Shown piece after piece: positions 24,822 to 33,083 of a DNA stretch of 64,000 nt. Under the pieces are notes generated by a model. The model searched no databases. It was not told where the DNA came from and saw only the letters and a list, made by a program, of their open reading frames with translations. The position numbers and the translations under genes were made by a program. The stretch comes from Streptomyces gossypii (GTDB taxonomy: Bacteria > Actinomycetota > Actinomycetes > Streptomycetales > Streptomycetaceae), in the NCBI RefSeq assembly GCF_025165795.1, contig NZ_JAJAGO010000007.1, positions 145,024 to 209,023 of the forward strand. The letters are read 5' to 3'. Position 1 is the stretch's first letter. The number at the start of each line of letters is the position of its first letter.

Positions 24822-25313
24822 GTGGCTTCTCCCCGTGAGGCTCTCCCCAAAGAGACTCTTCCCCATGAGCACCGCGCCGGCAGCAGCGCTGTCACGCGGC
24901 CCCTCAGGGACGCATTTCACCTCCCCGCGCGGGACACGTCCGTCGGGGAGGCGCGCCGCCGCGTTCTGGACCGGCTGCGGGAATGGGGCGTTGCCGAGGA
25001 CTCCTGCGGGGACGCACAGCTCCTGGTGTCCGAGCTGTTCACCAATGCCGTGCGGCATACGGACAGCGAGAAGGTCAGCTGCGAACTCTGGGTAATCGGC
25101 GTAAGGCTGCGGCTGGAGGTCACCGACGAAGGCGGCGGCCGCCCCCTGCGCCCGTACGCCCGCACGGTGGGCGCCGTGGACGCCGACGGCGAGAGCGGAC
25201 GCGGCCTGCTGCTGGTCAGCGTGCTCGCCGACGAGTGGGGCGTCCGCCCGGACGACCGGGCGCAGGGCCACGCGGTATGGGCGGAGCTGCCCTGCGTCCG
25301 CACCCTGCACTGA
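24822..25313 (+). CDS. RsbW-like histidine-kinase-type ATP-binding protein
   Basis: The 163-residue protein is a single HATPase_c_2 domain. The N box is LLVSELFTNAVRHT, followed by EVTDEGGGRPL and a GRGLLLVSVLADEWGV G box. There is no phosphoacceptor His domain. Such proteins resemble anti-sigma-factor kinases and are recurrent partners of the DUF397/XRE pair. The gene starts with GTG at 24822, and GTGGACC precedes it, so the ribosome-binding site is weak. It is divergent from the XRE gene. Confidence 0.9.
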   Translation: MASPREALPKETLPHEHRAGSSAVTRPLRDAFHLPARDTSVGEARRRVLDRLREWGVAEDSCGDAQLLVSELFTNAVRHTDSEKVSCELWVIGVRLRLEVTDEGGGRPLRPYARTVGAVDADGESGRGLLLVSVLADEWGVRPDDRAQGHAVWAELPCVRTLH

Positions 25314-25333
25314 CGGGCAGGGGAGAACGCTAG

Positions 25334-25384
25334 GGTCTGCTCAGACCTGGGGTCTGTTCAGATCCGGGGTCTGTTCAGATCCGG
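25334..25384. repeat. Three 17-bp iterons upstream of the dehydrogenase
   Basis: Three contiguous 17-base units begin GGTCTG; the second and third are identical and the first differs at three positions. A degraded fourth start (GGCCTG) follows. Each unit contains an inverted repeat, TCTGCTCAGA or TCTGTTCAGA. The phased palindromes lie 57 to 107 bases before the dehydrogenase GTG, so they are good candidates for a cooperatively bound regulator. Confidence 0.8.
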
Positions 25385-25440
25385 GGCCTGCCGGGCGCCG
25401 TGCTCGCCCGCCGTCCGCGTCGCCAAACGGGGGATCTTCC

Positions 25441-26460
25441 GTGTCCGAGATGTCCGATTCATCCGCGCTGCCGGCAGTGCTCTTCGCGATGGACCCGCAC
25501 CATCTGCCCCGGCTCTTCCCCGCCCCCGTCCGGGCACGGCTGGCCTCCTGCTACCGGATGCCGGACGGCGCCGCCCCGGTGCCCGAGGCTTCGGGGGGCG
25601 TCGCGCTCGCCGACGCGGAGGTGCTGATCACCGGCTGGGGCTGCGCCCCGCTCACGGCCGAGGTGCTGGACACGATGCCCCGGCTGCGTGCCGTGCTGCA
25701 CTCGGCGGGGAGCGTCAAGGCGCATGTCACCAGTGCCTGCTGGGAACGTGGACTGCTGGTCTCCTCCGCCGCCGTCGCCAACGCGCTCCCCGTCGCGGAG
25801 TTCACCCTGGGCGCGATGCTGCTGGCCGGCAAGGACGTGTTCCGCATCCGGGCGCGGTACGCCGCCGAACACCGTCTCCCGGAGACCGGCGAGACCGCCT
25901 CACTCGGCAACTACCGGCGCCGGGTCGGCATCATCGGCGCGTCCAGGACCGGTCGCCGTGTCCTCGAGCTGCTGCGCCCCTTCGACTTCGAGACGGCCGT
26001 GCACGATCCCCGGCTGTCCGCCCCGGACGCCGCGGCGCTCGGCGTGCGGCGGCTGCCGCTGGACGAGCTGGTCGCCTCCAGCGACATCCTCAGCGTGCAC
26101 GCGCCCGACCTGCCCTCGACCCGGCGGCTGCTCGACGCACGGCGGCTGGCCCTGATGCCGGACGGTGCGACCTTGATCAACACCGCCCGGGGTGCCCTCG
26201 TCGACACGGACGCCCTCACCGCCGAACTCTCCTCGGGCCGTCTCTCCGCCCTGCTGGACGTCACCGATCCCGAGCCCCTGCCGCCCGGCTCCCCGCTGTA
26301 CGGGCTGCCCAACGTCACGCTGACGCCGCACCTCGCGGGCGCGCTCGGCAACGAGCTGGAGCGGCTCGGCGCCGCCGTCGCCGACGAAGCGGAATGCCTG
26401 CGGGCCGGACGTCCGCTGCGCCATCGAGTCGTGCGCGCGGATCTTGAGCACAGCGCCTGA
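25441..26460 (+). CDS. D-isomer-specific 2-hydroxyacid dehydrogenase family protein
   Basis: This NAD(P)-dependent oxidoreductase has 339 residues. The nucleotide-binding turn is VGIIGASRTGRRV (about residues 159-171). The catalytic Arg is in LINTARGALVD, the Glu in DVTDPEPLP and the His in LTPHLAGAL, all in family order. The substrate (a glyoxylate, hydroxypyruvate or longer 2-hydroxy acid) cannot be assigned. It starts with GTG behind GGGGGATC. The iterons just upstream suggest dedicated control. Confidence 0.92.
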   Translation: MSEMSDSSALPAVLFAMDPHHLPRLFPAPVRARLASCYRMPDGAAPVPEASGGVALADAEVLITGWGCAPLTAEVLDTMPRLRAVLHSAGSVKAHVTSACWERGLLVSSAAVANALPVAEFTLGAMLLAGKDVFRIRARYAAEHRLPETGETASLGNYRRRVGIIGASRTGRRVLELLRPFDFETAVHDPRLSAPDAAALGVRRLPLDELVASSDILSVHAPDLPSTRRLLDARRLALMPDGATLINTARGALVDTDALTAELSSGRLSALLDVTDPEPLPPGSPLYGLPNVTLTPHLAGALGNELERLGAAVADEAECLRAGRPLRHRVVRADLEHSA

Positions 26461-26655
26461 CCGGCGCCGGAACAGGCCCCGGAGCTCCCGCAGACCTTTC
26501 GCCGGGCAGTGGCAGGTACGACCGGAACACTCCGGGTGGCGTTATCCGGTCGCAACACGCACAGCCGCGACAAGGCGGGGGGCCCGGTGGCAGGATTCAG
26601 CAAAACTTACCGATCTTGTCGCCCAGTCAGCCGAGGCGATCCCTCTGGAGGCACT

Positions 26656-27474
26656 GTGTCATCCCAGCCGTCACGTAGGTCCCTCCCTCTTCTCGCGGCC
26701 GTCGCGTCCATCGGACTGCTGGCCGCCACCACCGCCTGCTCCAGCACCGAGGCCAAGGGCGACGGTTCCACGATCTCGCTGGTGGAGGAGGGCAAGCTCA
26801 CCACCTGCACCCACCTGCCGTACGCGCCGTTCCAGATGAAGAAGGGCGACAAGGTGGTCGGGTTCGACGTCGACGTCGTCGACCTGGTCGCCAAGGAGCT
26901 GGACGTCGAGCAGAAGGTCGTGGACACACCCTTCGAGGGAATCCAGACCGGTGAGGACCTCAACGCCAGCAAGTGCGACATCGCCGCGGCGGGGATGACG
27001 ATCACCGACGTCCGGAAGAAGAACCTCGACTTCAGCAGCCCCTACTTCGAGGCGACCCAGGCTCTGATCGTCAAGAAGGACGAGGACTACAAGTCCCTCG
27101 GCGACCTCAAGGGCAAGAAGCTCGGCGTCCAGCAGTCCACCACCGGCGCGGAGTACGCGAAGAAGGAGGGCGACGGGGTCGAGACCGTCCAGTTCGAGGA
27201 CCTCGCGCTGCTGCTGACCGCGGTCAAGACCGGCCAGGTGGATGCCGGCATCAACGACAACGGCGTGCTCTACGACTACGTCAAGGAGAACAAGGACACC
27301 AAGGTGACCGCCGAGTTCGACACCGGCGAGCAGTACGGCCTCGGCGTCCGCACCGGCAACGACGCGCTGCGCAAGAAGGTCAACAGCGTACTCAAGAAGG
27401 CCAAGTCGGACGGCAGCTACGACGAGATCTACAAGAAGTGGTTCGGCAAGGCCCCCGAGGAGTCCGCGAAGTGA
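26656..27474 (+). CDS. Amino-acid ABC transporter substrate-binding lipoprotein
   Basis: This family 3 solute-binding protein has 272 residues. Its signal peptide ends near the lipobox TTACSS. The binding domain has YAPFQMKKGDKVVGFDVDVV, the conserved DIAAAGMTIT hinge strand and DFSSPYFEATQALIVKK. These are typical of polar amino-acid receptors. GGAGG lies four bases before the GTG at 26656. An upstream in-frame ATG would add 49 residues without signal character. It overlaps the permease start (GTGA) and heads a three-gene importer operon. Confidence 0.92.
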   Translation: MSSQPSRRSLPLLAAVASIGLLAATTACSSTEAKGDGSTISLVEEGKLTTCTHLPYAPFQMKKGDKVVGFDVDVVDLVAKELDVEQKVVDTPFEGIQTGEDLNASKCDIAAAGMTITDVRKKNLDFSSPYFEATQALIVKKDEDYKSLGDLKGKKLGVQQSTTGAEYAKKEGDGVETVQFEDLALLLTAVKTGQVDAGINDNGVLYDYVKENKDTKVTAEFDTGEQYGLGVRTGNDALRKKVNSVLKKAKSDGSYDEIYKKWFGKAPEESAK

Positions 27475-28262
27475 ATCGTCGCCTCCCCCGGCGCCAGCGG
27501 ATCCGGCTGATCCGTACGGCGCAGTACGGCGTGCTCGTCCTGGTGGTCCTGGTGGTCGCGATGGCCGCGAACTGGGGCGAGATACAGCGCGCCTTCTTCG
27601 ACGTCGAGGTCGCCAAGGAGCAGTTCCCGGAGATCGTCACCACCGCGCTGGGCAACACGATCATCTACACCGTGATCGGCTTCGCGTTCGGCCTCACCCT
27701 GGGACTGATCCTGGCGCTGATGCGGCTCTCCCAGGTGCCGCCGTACCGCTGGCTGGCGGTCGCCTACATCGAGTTCTTCCGGGGCGTCCCCGCACTGCTG
27801 GTCTTCATCGCCTTCGGCTACGGTGTCCCGCTGGCCTTCCAGGTGGCCATCAACCAGTACGTCACCGTGATGCTGGCCCTCGGCCTGGTCGGTGCCGCCT
27901 ACATGGCGGAAACGATCCGCGCCGGCATCCAGGCGGTTCCCAAGGGCCAGATGGAGGCCGCACGCTCGCTGGGCATGTCCCAGCCGCGCGCGATGATCTC
28001 CATCGTCATCCCGCAGGCGTTCCGCATCGTGCTCCCGCCGCTGACCAACGAGCTGATCCTGCTGACCAAGGACTCCTCCCTGGTCTATCTGCTGGGGCTG
28101 TCGCTGGGGCAGTACGAGCTGGCCAAGTTCGGCCGGGACGCGCTCAACCAGCACCAGAGCATGACCCCGATCCTGATAGCCGGGCTGCTGTACCTGGTCA
28201 TCACCCTCCCGCTGGGCCATCTGGTCCGCCGGCTGGAGGCCCGTACGGCGAAGGCCAGGTGA
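27471..28262 (+). CDS. Amino-acid ABC transporter permease (HisM-type)
   Basis: The protein has 263 residues and about five membrane helices. It carries the EAA cytoplasmic loop (MEAARSLGMSQPRAMISIVIPQA) that contacts the ATPase, and the LTNELILLTKDSSLVYLLGL segment typical of polar amino-acid permeases. One permease gene suffices because the subunit can form a homodimer. The GTG start overlaps the binding-protein stop, with GAGGAG just upstream, so expression is coupled. Confidence 0.93.
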   Translation: MNRRLPRRQRIRLIRTAQYGVLVLVVLVVAMAANWGEIQRAFFDVEVAKEQFPEIVTTALGNTIIYTVIGFAFGLTLGLILALMRLSQVPPYRWLAVAYIEFFRGVPALLVFIAFGYGVPLAFQVAINQYVTVMLALGLVGAAYMAETIRAGIQAVPKGQMEAARSLGMSQPRAMISIVIPQAFRIVLPPLTNELILLTKDSSLVYLLGLSLGQYELAKFGRDALNQHQSMTPILIAGLLYLVITLPLGHLVRRLEARTAKAR

Positions 28263-28270
28263 GAGAGACG

Positions 28271-29080
28271 ATGGCAGCGTCCATAAAGAAGAAGGACGGC
28301 GGGCCCGGCACACCGGCGGAGTCCGGCGAGGCGATCCAGATCGAGGGACTGCACAAGTCCTTCGGTGATCTCGAGGTCCTCAAGGGCATCGACCTGAGCG
28401 TGAAGCGCGGTGAGGTCGTCTGTGTGATCGGCCCGTCCGGCTCCGGCAAGTCCACCCTGCTGCGCTGTGTGAACCTGCTGGAGGAGCCGACCTCCGGGAA
28501 GGTGAGCGTCGCCGGGACGGAGGTGACCGACCCGGATGTGGACATCGACCGGGTGCGGCGCGGGATCGGCATGGTCTTCCAGGCGTTCAACCTCTTCCCG
28601 CATCTGACGGTGCTGGAGAACCTGGGCATCGCCCAGCGGCGGGTCCTCGGCAGGGACAAGGAGCTGGCCGAGCGCACAGCCCGGCACAACCTGGAGCGGG
28701 TGGGCCTCACCGACAAGGAGGACGCCTACCCGGCGAAGCTCTCGGGTGGCCAGCAGCAGCGCGTGGCCATCGCACGGGCGCTGTCGATGGAGCCCGAGCT
28801 GATGCTCTTCGACGAGCCGACCTCCGCGCTCGACCCGGAGCTGGTCGGCGATGTGCTGGCGGTGATGCGGAAGCTGGCGAAGGAGGGGATGACGATGCTG
28901 GTCGTCACCCACGAGATGAGCTTCGCCCGGGAGGTCGCAGACCGGGTGGTGTTCATGGACGAGGGCGTCATCGTGGAGCAGGGGACGCCGGACCGCGTGG
29001 TCGGTGACCCGCAGCACCCGCGCACCCGCTCCTTCCTGGCCCGGGTGCTCGATCCGGCGGCGGCACAGCTTCCGGAGTAG
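28271..29080 (+). CDS. Amino-acid ABC transporter ATP-binding protein (GlnQ-type)
   Basis: This ATPase of about 269 residues has Walker A GPSGSGKST, Q-loop VFQAFNLFPHL, signature LSGGQQQR, Walker B LMLFDEPTSALDPE and H-loop VVTHEMSFA, all intact. It energises the preceding permease. I chose the ATG at 28271, preceded by GAGAGAGAC; a GTG at 28259 that overlaps the permease stop is an alternative start. A strong terminator follows. Confidence 0.93.
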   Translation: MAASIKKKDGGPGTPAESGEAIQIEGLHKSFGDLEVLKGIDLSVKRGEVVCVIGPSGSGKSTLLRCVNLLEEPTSGKVSVAGTEVTDPDVDIDRVRRGIGMVFQAFNLFPHLTVLENLGIAQRRVLGRDKELAERTARHNLERVGLTDKEDAYPAKLSGGQQQRVAIARALSMEPELMLFDEPTSALDPELVGDVLAVMRKLAKEGMTMLVVTHEMSFAREVADRVVFMDEGVIVEQGTPDRVVGDPQHPRTRSFLARVLDPAAAQLPE

Positions 29081-29108
29081 CACGCCTCTCCGGGAGGCGG
29101 GAATCGCA

Positions 29109-29144
29109 GCGGCCGGTCCGGCCTGTCCGGACCGGCCGCCTTTT
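29109..29144 (+). terminator. Rho-independent terminator of the amino-acid importer operon
   Basis: GCGGCCGGTCCGG and CCGGACCGGCCGC form a perfect 13-base-pair stem with a CCTGT loop, followed directly by CTTTT. It lies 28 bases after the ATPase stop. Confidence 0.85.
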
Positions 29145-29230
29145 CGTCATGCCCGTTGACAAATTAGGATGCGGGCAGCATTCGCCGTTGCCGGCAGCAT
29201 CCGCCACAGGGAAGAGGGGCGTGACGACCG

Positions 29231-30742
29231 ATGGCCGTACCCGAGGGACCGCTCGTCGTAGGGATCGACAGCTCCACCCAGTCCGTCAAGGTCCTTGTCG
29301 TGGACGCGGCGACCGGCCAGGTCGTCGCGCGCGGCCAGGAACCGCACATGGTGACCTCCGGCCCAGGCCACGAATCGGACCCCGAGCAGTGGTGGGAGGC
29401 CCTGCGCGCCGCGCTCGACAGCTGCGGTGACGCCGTACGCAGAGCAGCCGCGGTCTCGGTCGCGGGCCAGCAGCACGGCCTGGTCACCCTGGGCGCGGAC
29501 GGCCGCCCCGTACGCCCCGCACTGCTGTGGAACGACGTGCGCTCGGCGCCGCAACGGGACAGCCTGGTGGCGGAAATGGGCGGACCGCAGTGGTGGGCGG
29601 ACCACATCGGCAGCGTGCCCGCGGCGGCCTTCACCGTGACCAAATGGGCCTGGCTGCGCGAGCACGAGCCGGACGCCGTGGCGGCGACCCGGGCGGTACG
29701 GCTGCCGCACGACTACCTCACCGGGCGGCTCACCGGCCAGGACCCGGCGCTCCACGGCGGCGCGGACCACGGCACCACGGACCGGGGCGACGCCTCCGGC
29801 ACCGGCTGGTGGTCATCGCGGACCGGAGCGTACGACGAGAGGGTGCTCGAACACGTCGGGCTCTCCCCCGAGCTGCTGCCCCGGGTGCTCGGGCACGGCG
29901 AGGCGGCCGGCACCGTAGGAGACGGTCTGCCCCTGCCGACCGGCGCGCTCGTCGCCACCGGAACCGGCGACAACATGGCAGCGGCGCTCGGCCTGGGGCT
30001 CCGGCCCGGCAGCCCGGTGCTCAGCCTCGGCACCTCGGGCACCGTCTACGCCGTCTCCGGCAGCCGCCCGGCGGACCCGACCGGCACCGTCTCCGGATTC
30101 GCCGACGCGGGCACCGGCTGGCTGCCGCTCGCCTGCACCCTCAACTGCACGCTCGCCGTCGACCGCGTGGCCGCCCTGCTCGGGCTGGACCGCGAGGCGG
30201 TGGAGCCGGGGGGCAGCGTGACGATGCTGCCCTTCCTCGACGGCGAACGCACGCCCGATCTGCCGCACGCCTCCGGACTGCTGCACGGTCTGCGGCACGA
30301 CACCAGCGGCGGCCAGGTGCTCCAGGCCGCCTACGACGGGGCGGTCTTCGCGCTGCTCCAGGCCCTCGACCAGGTTCTGGGCGGCCAGCGGGCGTCGGAG
30401 AGCGGAGGTACGGGCGCGGGCGGAGCAGTCGGCTCCGCCGCAGAGGCGGACTCGCCGATCCTGCTGATCGGCGGCGGCGCCCAGGGCACCGCCTGGCGGG
30501 AGACCGTACAGCGGCTCTCCGGCCGCCCGGTGCAGGTGCCGCGCGCCCGCGAACTCGTCGCGCTCGGCGCCGCCGCGCAGGCGGCGGGGCTGCTGCTGGG
30601 CGAGGACCCGGCCGCAGTGGCCCGGCGCTGGTCGACGGCGGCGGGCCCGGCCTACCCGGCGGTGCCGCGCGATGAGGCCGCCCTCGCCCGGCTGGAATCC
30701 TCGCTCACCGACGCGGACACACTGCTGCGCCGGCCGGTCTGA
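29231..30742 (+). CDS. xylB: Xylulokinase
   Basis: This FGGY-family kinase has 503 residues. The N-terminal phosphate-binding loop is VVGIDSSTQSVKVLVVD. Substrate and ATP motifs include VAGQQHGLV, LLWNDVRS, TGTGDNMAAALGLGL, SLGTSGTVYAVS and LLIGGGAQGTAWR. The AGQQHGL block is diagnostic for xylulokinase. The enzyme phosphorylates D-xylulose to feed the pentose phosphate pathway. A ROK-family regulator follows eight bases later, typical of xylose loci, but no xylose isomerase or xylose transporter is in the window. Confidence 0.92.
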   Translation: MAVPEGPLVVGIDSSTQSVKVLVVDAATGQVVARGQEPHMVTSGPGHESDPEQWWEALRAALDSCGDAVRRAAAVSVAGQQHGLVTLGADGRPVRPALLWNDVRSAPQRDSLVAEMGGPQWWADHIGSVPAAAFTVTKWAWLREHEPDAVAATRAVRLPHDYLTGRLTGQDPALHGGADHGTTDRGDASGTGWWSSRTGAYDERVLEHVGLSPELLPRVLGHGEAAGTVGDGLPLPTGALVATGTGDNMAAALGLGLRPGSPVLSLGTSGTVYAVSGSRPADPTGTVSGFADAGTGWLPLACTLNCTLAVDRVAALLGLDREAVEPGGSVTMLPFLDGERTPDLPHASGLLHGLRHDTSGGQVLQAAYDGAVFALLQALDQVLGGQRASESGGTGAGGAVGSAAEADSPILLIGGGAQGTAWRETVQRLSGRPVQVPRARELVALGAAAQAAGLLLGEDPAAVARRWSTAAGPAYPAVPRDEAALARLESSLTDADTLLRRPV

Positions 30743-30750
30743 GGCACGCG

Positions 30751-31962
30751 TTGTCTCCACACCCCGCGGCGCCGGTCCCCAACTCGCAGCAGGAGATGCG
30801 GCGCCGCAACCTGTCGCGCGCGCTGTACGCCGTCGCCGGTGAAGGACCGGCCTCGCGAGCGTCGGTCGCGGCACACATCGGGCTTACCCGCGCGGCAGTC
30901 TCCACCCTCGTCGACGAACTGCTGCGTGCCGGACTGCTGGTGGAGCTCGGCCCGGGCCGCCCGGGCGGAGTGGGGCGTCCGGGCAGTCACTTGGCGCTCA
31001 CCGACCGGGGCCCGTGCGGCATCGGAGCCGAGATCGGCGTCGACCGGCTCACCGTCTGCGCAGTGGACCTGCGGGGCGTTGTGCGCACCCGTACGACCGT
31101 GCCGGCGGCGAACCGTGCCAGCGACCCGGCAGCCGTGCTGGCCCGACTCGGCGAGCTGGTGGCCGGATCGGTGCGGGACGCCGATAGGGAAGGGCTGCGC
31201 CCGGCGGGACTGGCGCTCGCCGTGCCCGGCCTGGTCAAGCGCGACTCCACGACGGTGGTCCGGGCACCGAACCTCGGCTGGCAGGACACGGAAATCGCCG
31301 CGCTGCTGCCACTCCCCCACGGTCTTCCGCTCACCGTCGACAACGAGGCCAACTTCGGGGCGCTGGCCGAGCTCTGGCTCGGGGACGCCTCCGCACCGCG
31401 CGACTTCATCCATGTCTCCGCCCAGGTCGGCATCGGCGGCGCGATCGTGCTGGACGGCGATCTGCTCCGCGGCGCACGGGGGTTCGCCGGAGAACTGGGG
31501 CACGTGCCGGTCCGCCCCGGCGGCCGTCGATGTCCGTGCGGCGGACGCGGCTGCCTGGAGCAGTACGCGGGCGAGGAGGCGGTGCTGCGCGCCGCGGGCC
31601 TTCCGCACGGGGACCCGGGCGGCCGTACGGGCACGCTCGCCGACCGGGCGGTGGCCGGTGACGCCGCCATCGGGAGGGCGCTGCGCGGCGCCGGTACGGC
31701 CCTGGGCGTCGCGCTCGCGGGAGCGGTGAATCTTCTCGACCTGCGCGCGGTGGTGATGGGCGGCTCGCTGGCACGGCTCGCGCCCTGGCTGCTGCCCTCG
31801 CTGGAGAGCGAGTTGGCGGCTCGCACGGCGGCGCCGGACGCGGTGCCGGAGCTGCTGATCGCCCAAGCCGGGGATGACGGCCCGCTGTTGGGCGCGGCGC
31901 ACGCTGCCGTACGCGCGGTGTTCGACGATCCGCTGCGGCACGGCGCGGCCCTGACTGCGTGA
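30751..31962 (+). CDS. ROK-family transcriptional regulator (XylR-like)
   Basis: The 403-residue protein has an N-terminal winged HTH (SRASVAAHIGLTRAAVSTLVDELLRAGLLVE) and a C-terminal sugar-kinase-like ROK domain. That domain has the ROK signature region VGIGGAIVLDGDLLRGARGFAGELGHV and the zinc motif CPCGGRGCLEQ. Such proteins repress sugar genes until a sugar binds. It starts with TTG eight bases after xylB, so it is probably co-transcribed and senses xylose or xylulose. The inducer is inferred from context. Confidence 0.9.
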   Translation: MSPHPAAPVPNSQQEMRRRNLSRALYAVAGEGPASRASVAAHIGLTRAAVSTLVDELLRAGLLVELGPGRPGGVGRPGSHLALTDRGPCGIGAEIGVDRLTVCAVDLRGVVRTRTTVPAANRASDPAAVLARLGELVAGSVRDADREGLRPAGLALAVPGLVKRDSTTVVRAPNLGWQDTEIAALLPLPHGLPLTVDNEANFGALAELWLGDASAPRDFIHVSAQVGIGGAIVLDGDLLRGARGFAGELGHVPVRPGGRRCPCGGRGCLEQYAGEEAVLRAAGLPHGDPGGRTGTLADRAVAGDAAIGRALRGAGTALGVALAGAVNLLDLRAVVMGGSLARLAPWLLPSLESELAARTAAPDAVPELLIAQAGDDGPLLGAAHAAVRAVFDDPLRHGAALTA

Positions 31963-32071
31963 GCCGCACGCCGTAACGCGCTGTGCCTGCGGCGTCGTTG
32001 GGCCGGTGCCGCTGGGCTGGTGTCTTTTGTCCGGCGCCTTTGGTTGGCCCAATGGCAGGGCACGGCGGGCC

Positions 32072-32098
32072 TTGGCAGAGCCTCCTGGGAGGGCCACC
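32072..32098 (+). promoter_or_regulatory. Leader hairpin that includes a ribosome-binding site, upstream of the amidase
   Basis: CCTCC (32081-32085) can pair with GGAGG (32088-32092) around a two-base loop, which would hide the Shine-Dalgarno sequence. GGAGG lies six bases before an ATG at 32099, in frame with the amidase. Nearly the same element (GGCA, GAGCCTCCT, GGAGGG) precedes the sugar-binding protein gene at 38130. Confidence 0.5.
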
Positions 32099-32161
32099 AT
32101 GGGAGACGCGTCAAGCTTGTCATGCTCGCGTCCCATTCCTACCCGCCCACCGGGAGCCTCG

Positions 32162-32806
32162 ATGGACTCCGCACGACACGGCCGCATCCACCGACCCGCC
32201 CGACGGACCCTGTTGCGCGGCGGTGCGGCCCTCGGCCTCGCCGCCATGGCGGCGGCCGTGCCCGCCGCGGCAGCCACGGCACAGCCCCGCTCCCGTCCCG
32301 AGTGGGGCCGCCCCCGCGCCGAGTGGATCCCGGCCAATCCGGCCAACTACACCGTGAGCAACAGGCCTTCGTCGTATCCGGTGCAACTGGTCGTCGTCCA
32401 CGTCACCCAGGAGACTTACGCCGACACGCTCGCCATCTTCCAGAATCCGGCCCGCAGCGTCTCGGCTCACTATGTCGTGCGTTCCGCGGACGGCCATCTC
32501 GCACAGATGGTCCGGGACAAGGACATCGGCTGGCACGCCGGGAACTGGAACTACAACACGCGCAGCATCGGCATCGAGCACGAGGGCTGGGTCGACCAGC
32601 CGGAGTGGTTCACGGACGCGATGTACCGGACCTCCGCCGCGCTGACCGCCGCGATCTGCGCGGAGCACGGCATCCATGTGAACCGCACCAACATCATCGG
32701 CCACCACGAGGTCCCCGGTGCGACACACACCGACCCCGGCCCGCTCTGGGACTGGGACCGCTATATGGGCCTGGTCCGCGCGGCGGGCGCCCGCGCCAGG
32801 TCGTAG
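32162..32806 (+). CDS. Tat-exported N-acetylmuramoyl-L-alanine amidase (type 2)
   Basis: The precursor has about 214 residues with a twin-arginine signal (ARRTLLRGGAALGLAAMAAAV). The mature amidase_2/PGRP-type domain has zinc ligands suggested by LVVVHVTQ and HEVPGATHTDPG and the SIGIEHEG core. It should cleave the amide bond between N-acetylmuramic acid and the stem peptide. The start is uncertain. ATG 32162 gives a normal Tat n-region and good codon use and has GGGAG upstream. ATG 32099 has a better ribosome-binding site but adds 21 AT3-rich codons. It is monocistronic, with a terminator downstream. Confidence 0.88.
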   Translation: MDSARHGRIHRPARRTLLRGGAALGLAAMAAAVPAAAATAQPRSRPEWGRPRAEWIPANPANYTVSNRPSSYPVQLVVVHVTQETYADTLAIFQNPARSVSAHYVVRSADGHLAQMVRDKDIGWHAGNWNYNTRSIGIEHEGWVDQPEWFTDAMYRTSAALTAAICAEHGIHVNRTNIIGHHEVPGATHTDPGPLWDWDRYMGLVRAAGARARS

Positions 32807-32828
32807 CGACCTCAGCACCCGCGACGCA

Positions 32829-32863
32829 CCGAGGGGACGTGTCCGTGGCGGCACGCCCCTCGG
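32829..32863 (+). terminator. Hairpin downstream of the amidase
   Basis: CCGAGGGG and CCCCTCGG form an eight-base-pair outer stem, with an inner CGTG/CACG pair inside. It starts 23 bases after the amidase stop. There is no T-tract. Confidence 0.6.
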
Positions 32864-33083
32864 GAGCGGGCACTCGCAAGCCGTCAGGAGAAGGCGACCG
32901 GCTTCACCAGCAGACGGTCGGACGCGTGACCGCCGGGCCGGAATGTGCAGCTGCGGTAGCGCCAGGCAGGACGGGCGCCGCGCGGTGGAGCACGTGACGC
33001 GGGTGAGATGCTGGCCGGAACGAGTCGACCCCGGTCGTACGGAACCTCCCGTCGCCACGGCCGGACGTGCGTGAAGGAGCCCG

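Noticed and set aside
25334..25384. Possible CRISPR or plasmid replication origin iterons
   Set aside because: There are no spacers, no replication-initiator gene and only three units; regulator sites are more likely.
29157..29172. TTGACAAATTAGGAT as a complete xylB promoter
   Set aside because: TTGACA and TAGGAT are only four bases apart and cannot be a -35/-10 pair. One may be real, but no matching partner was found.
32020..32070. A second DasR-like site upstream of the amidase (TTTGGTTGGCCCAATG)
   Set aside because: Only the outer TTGG/CCAA resembles the consensus and the core spacing is one base short.
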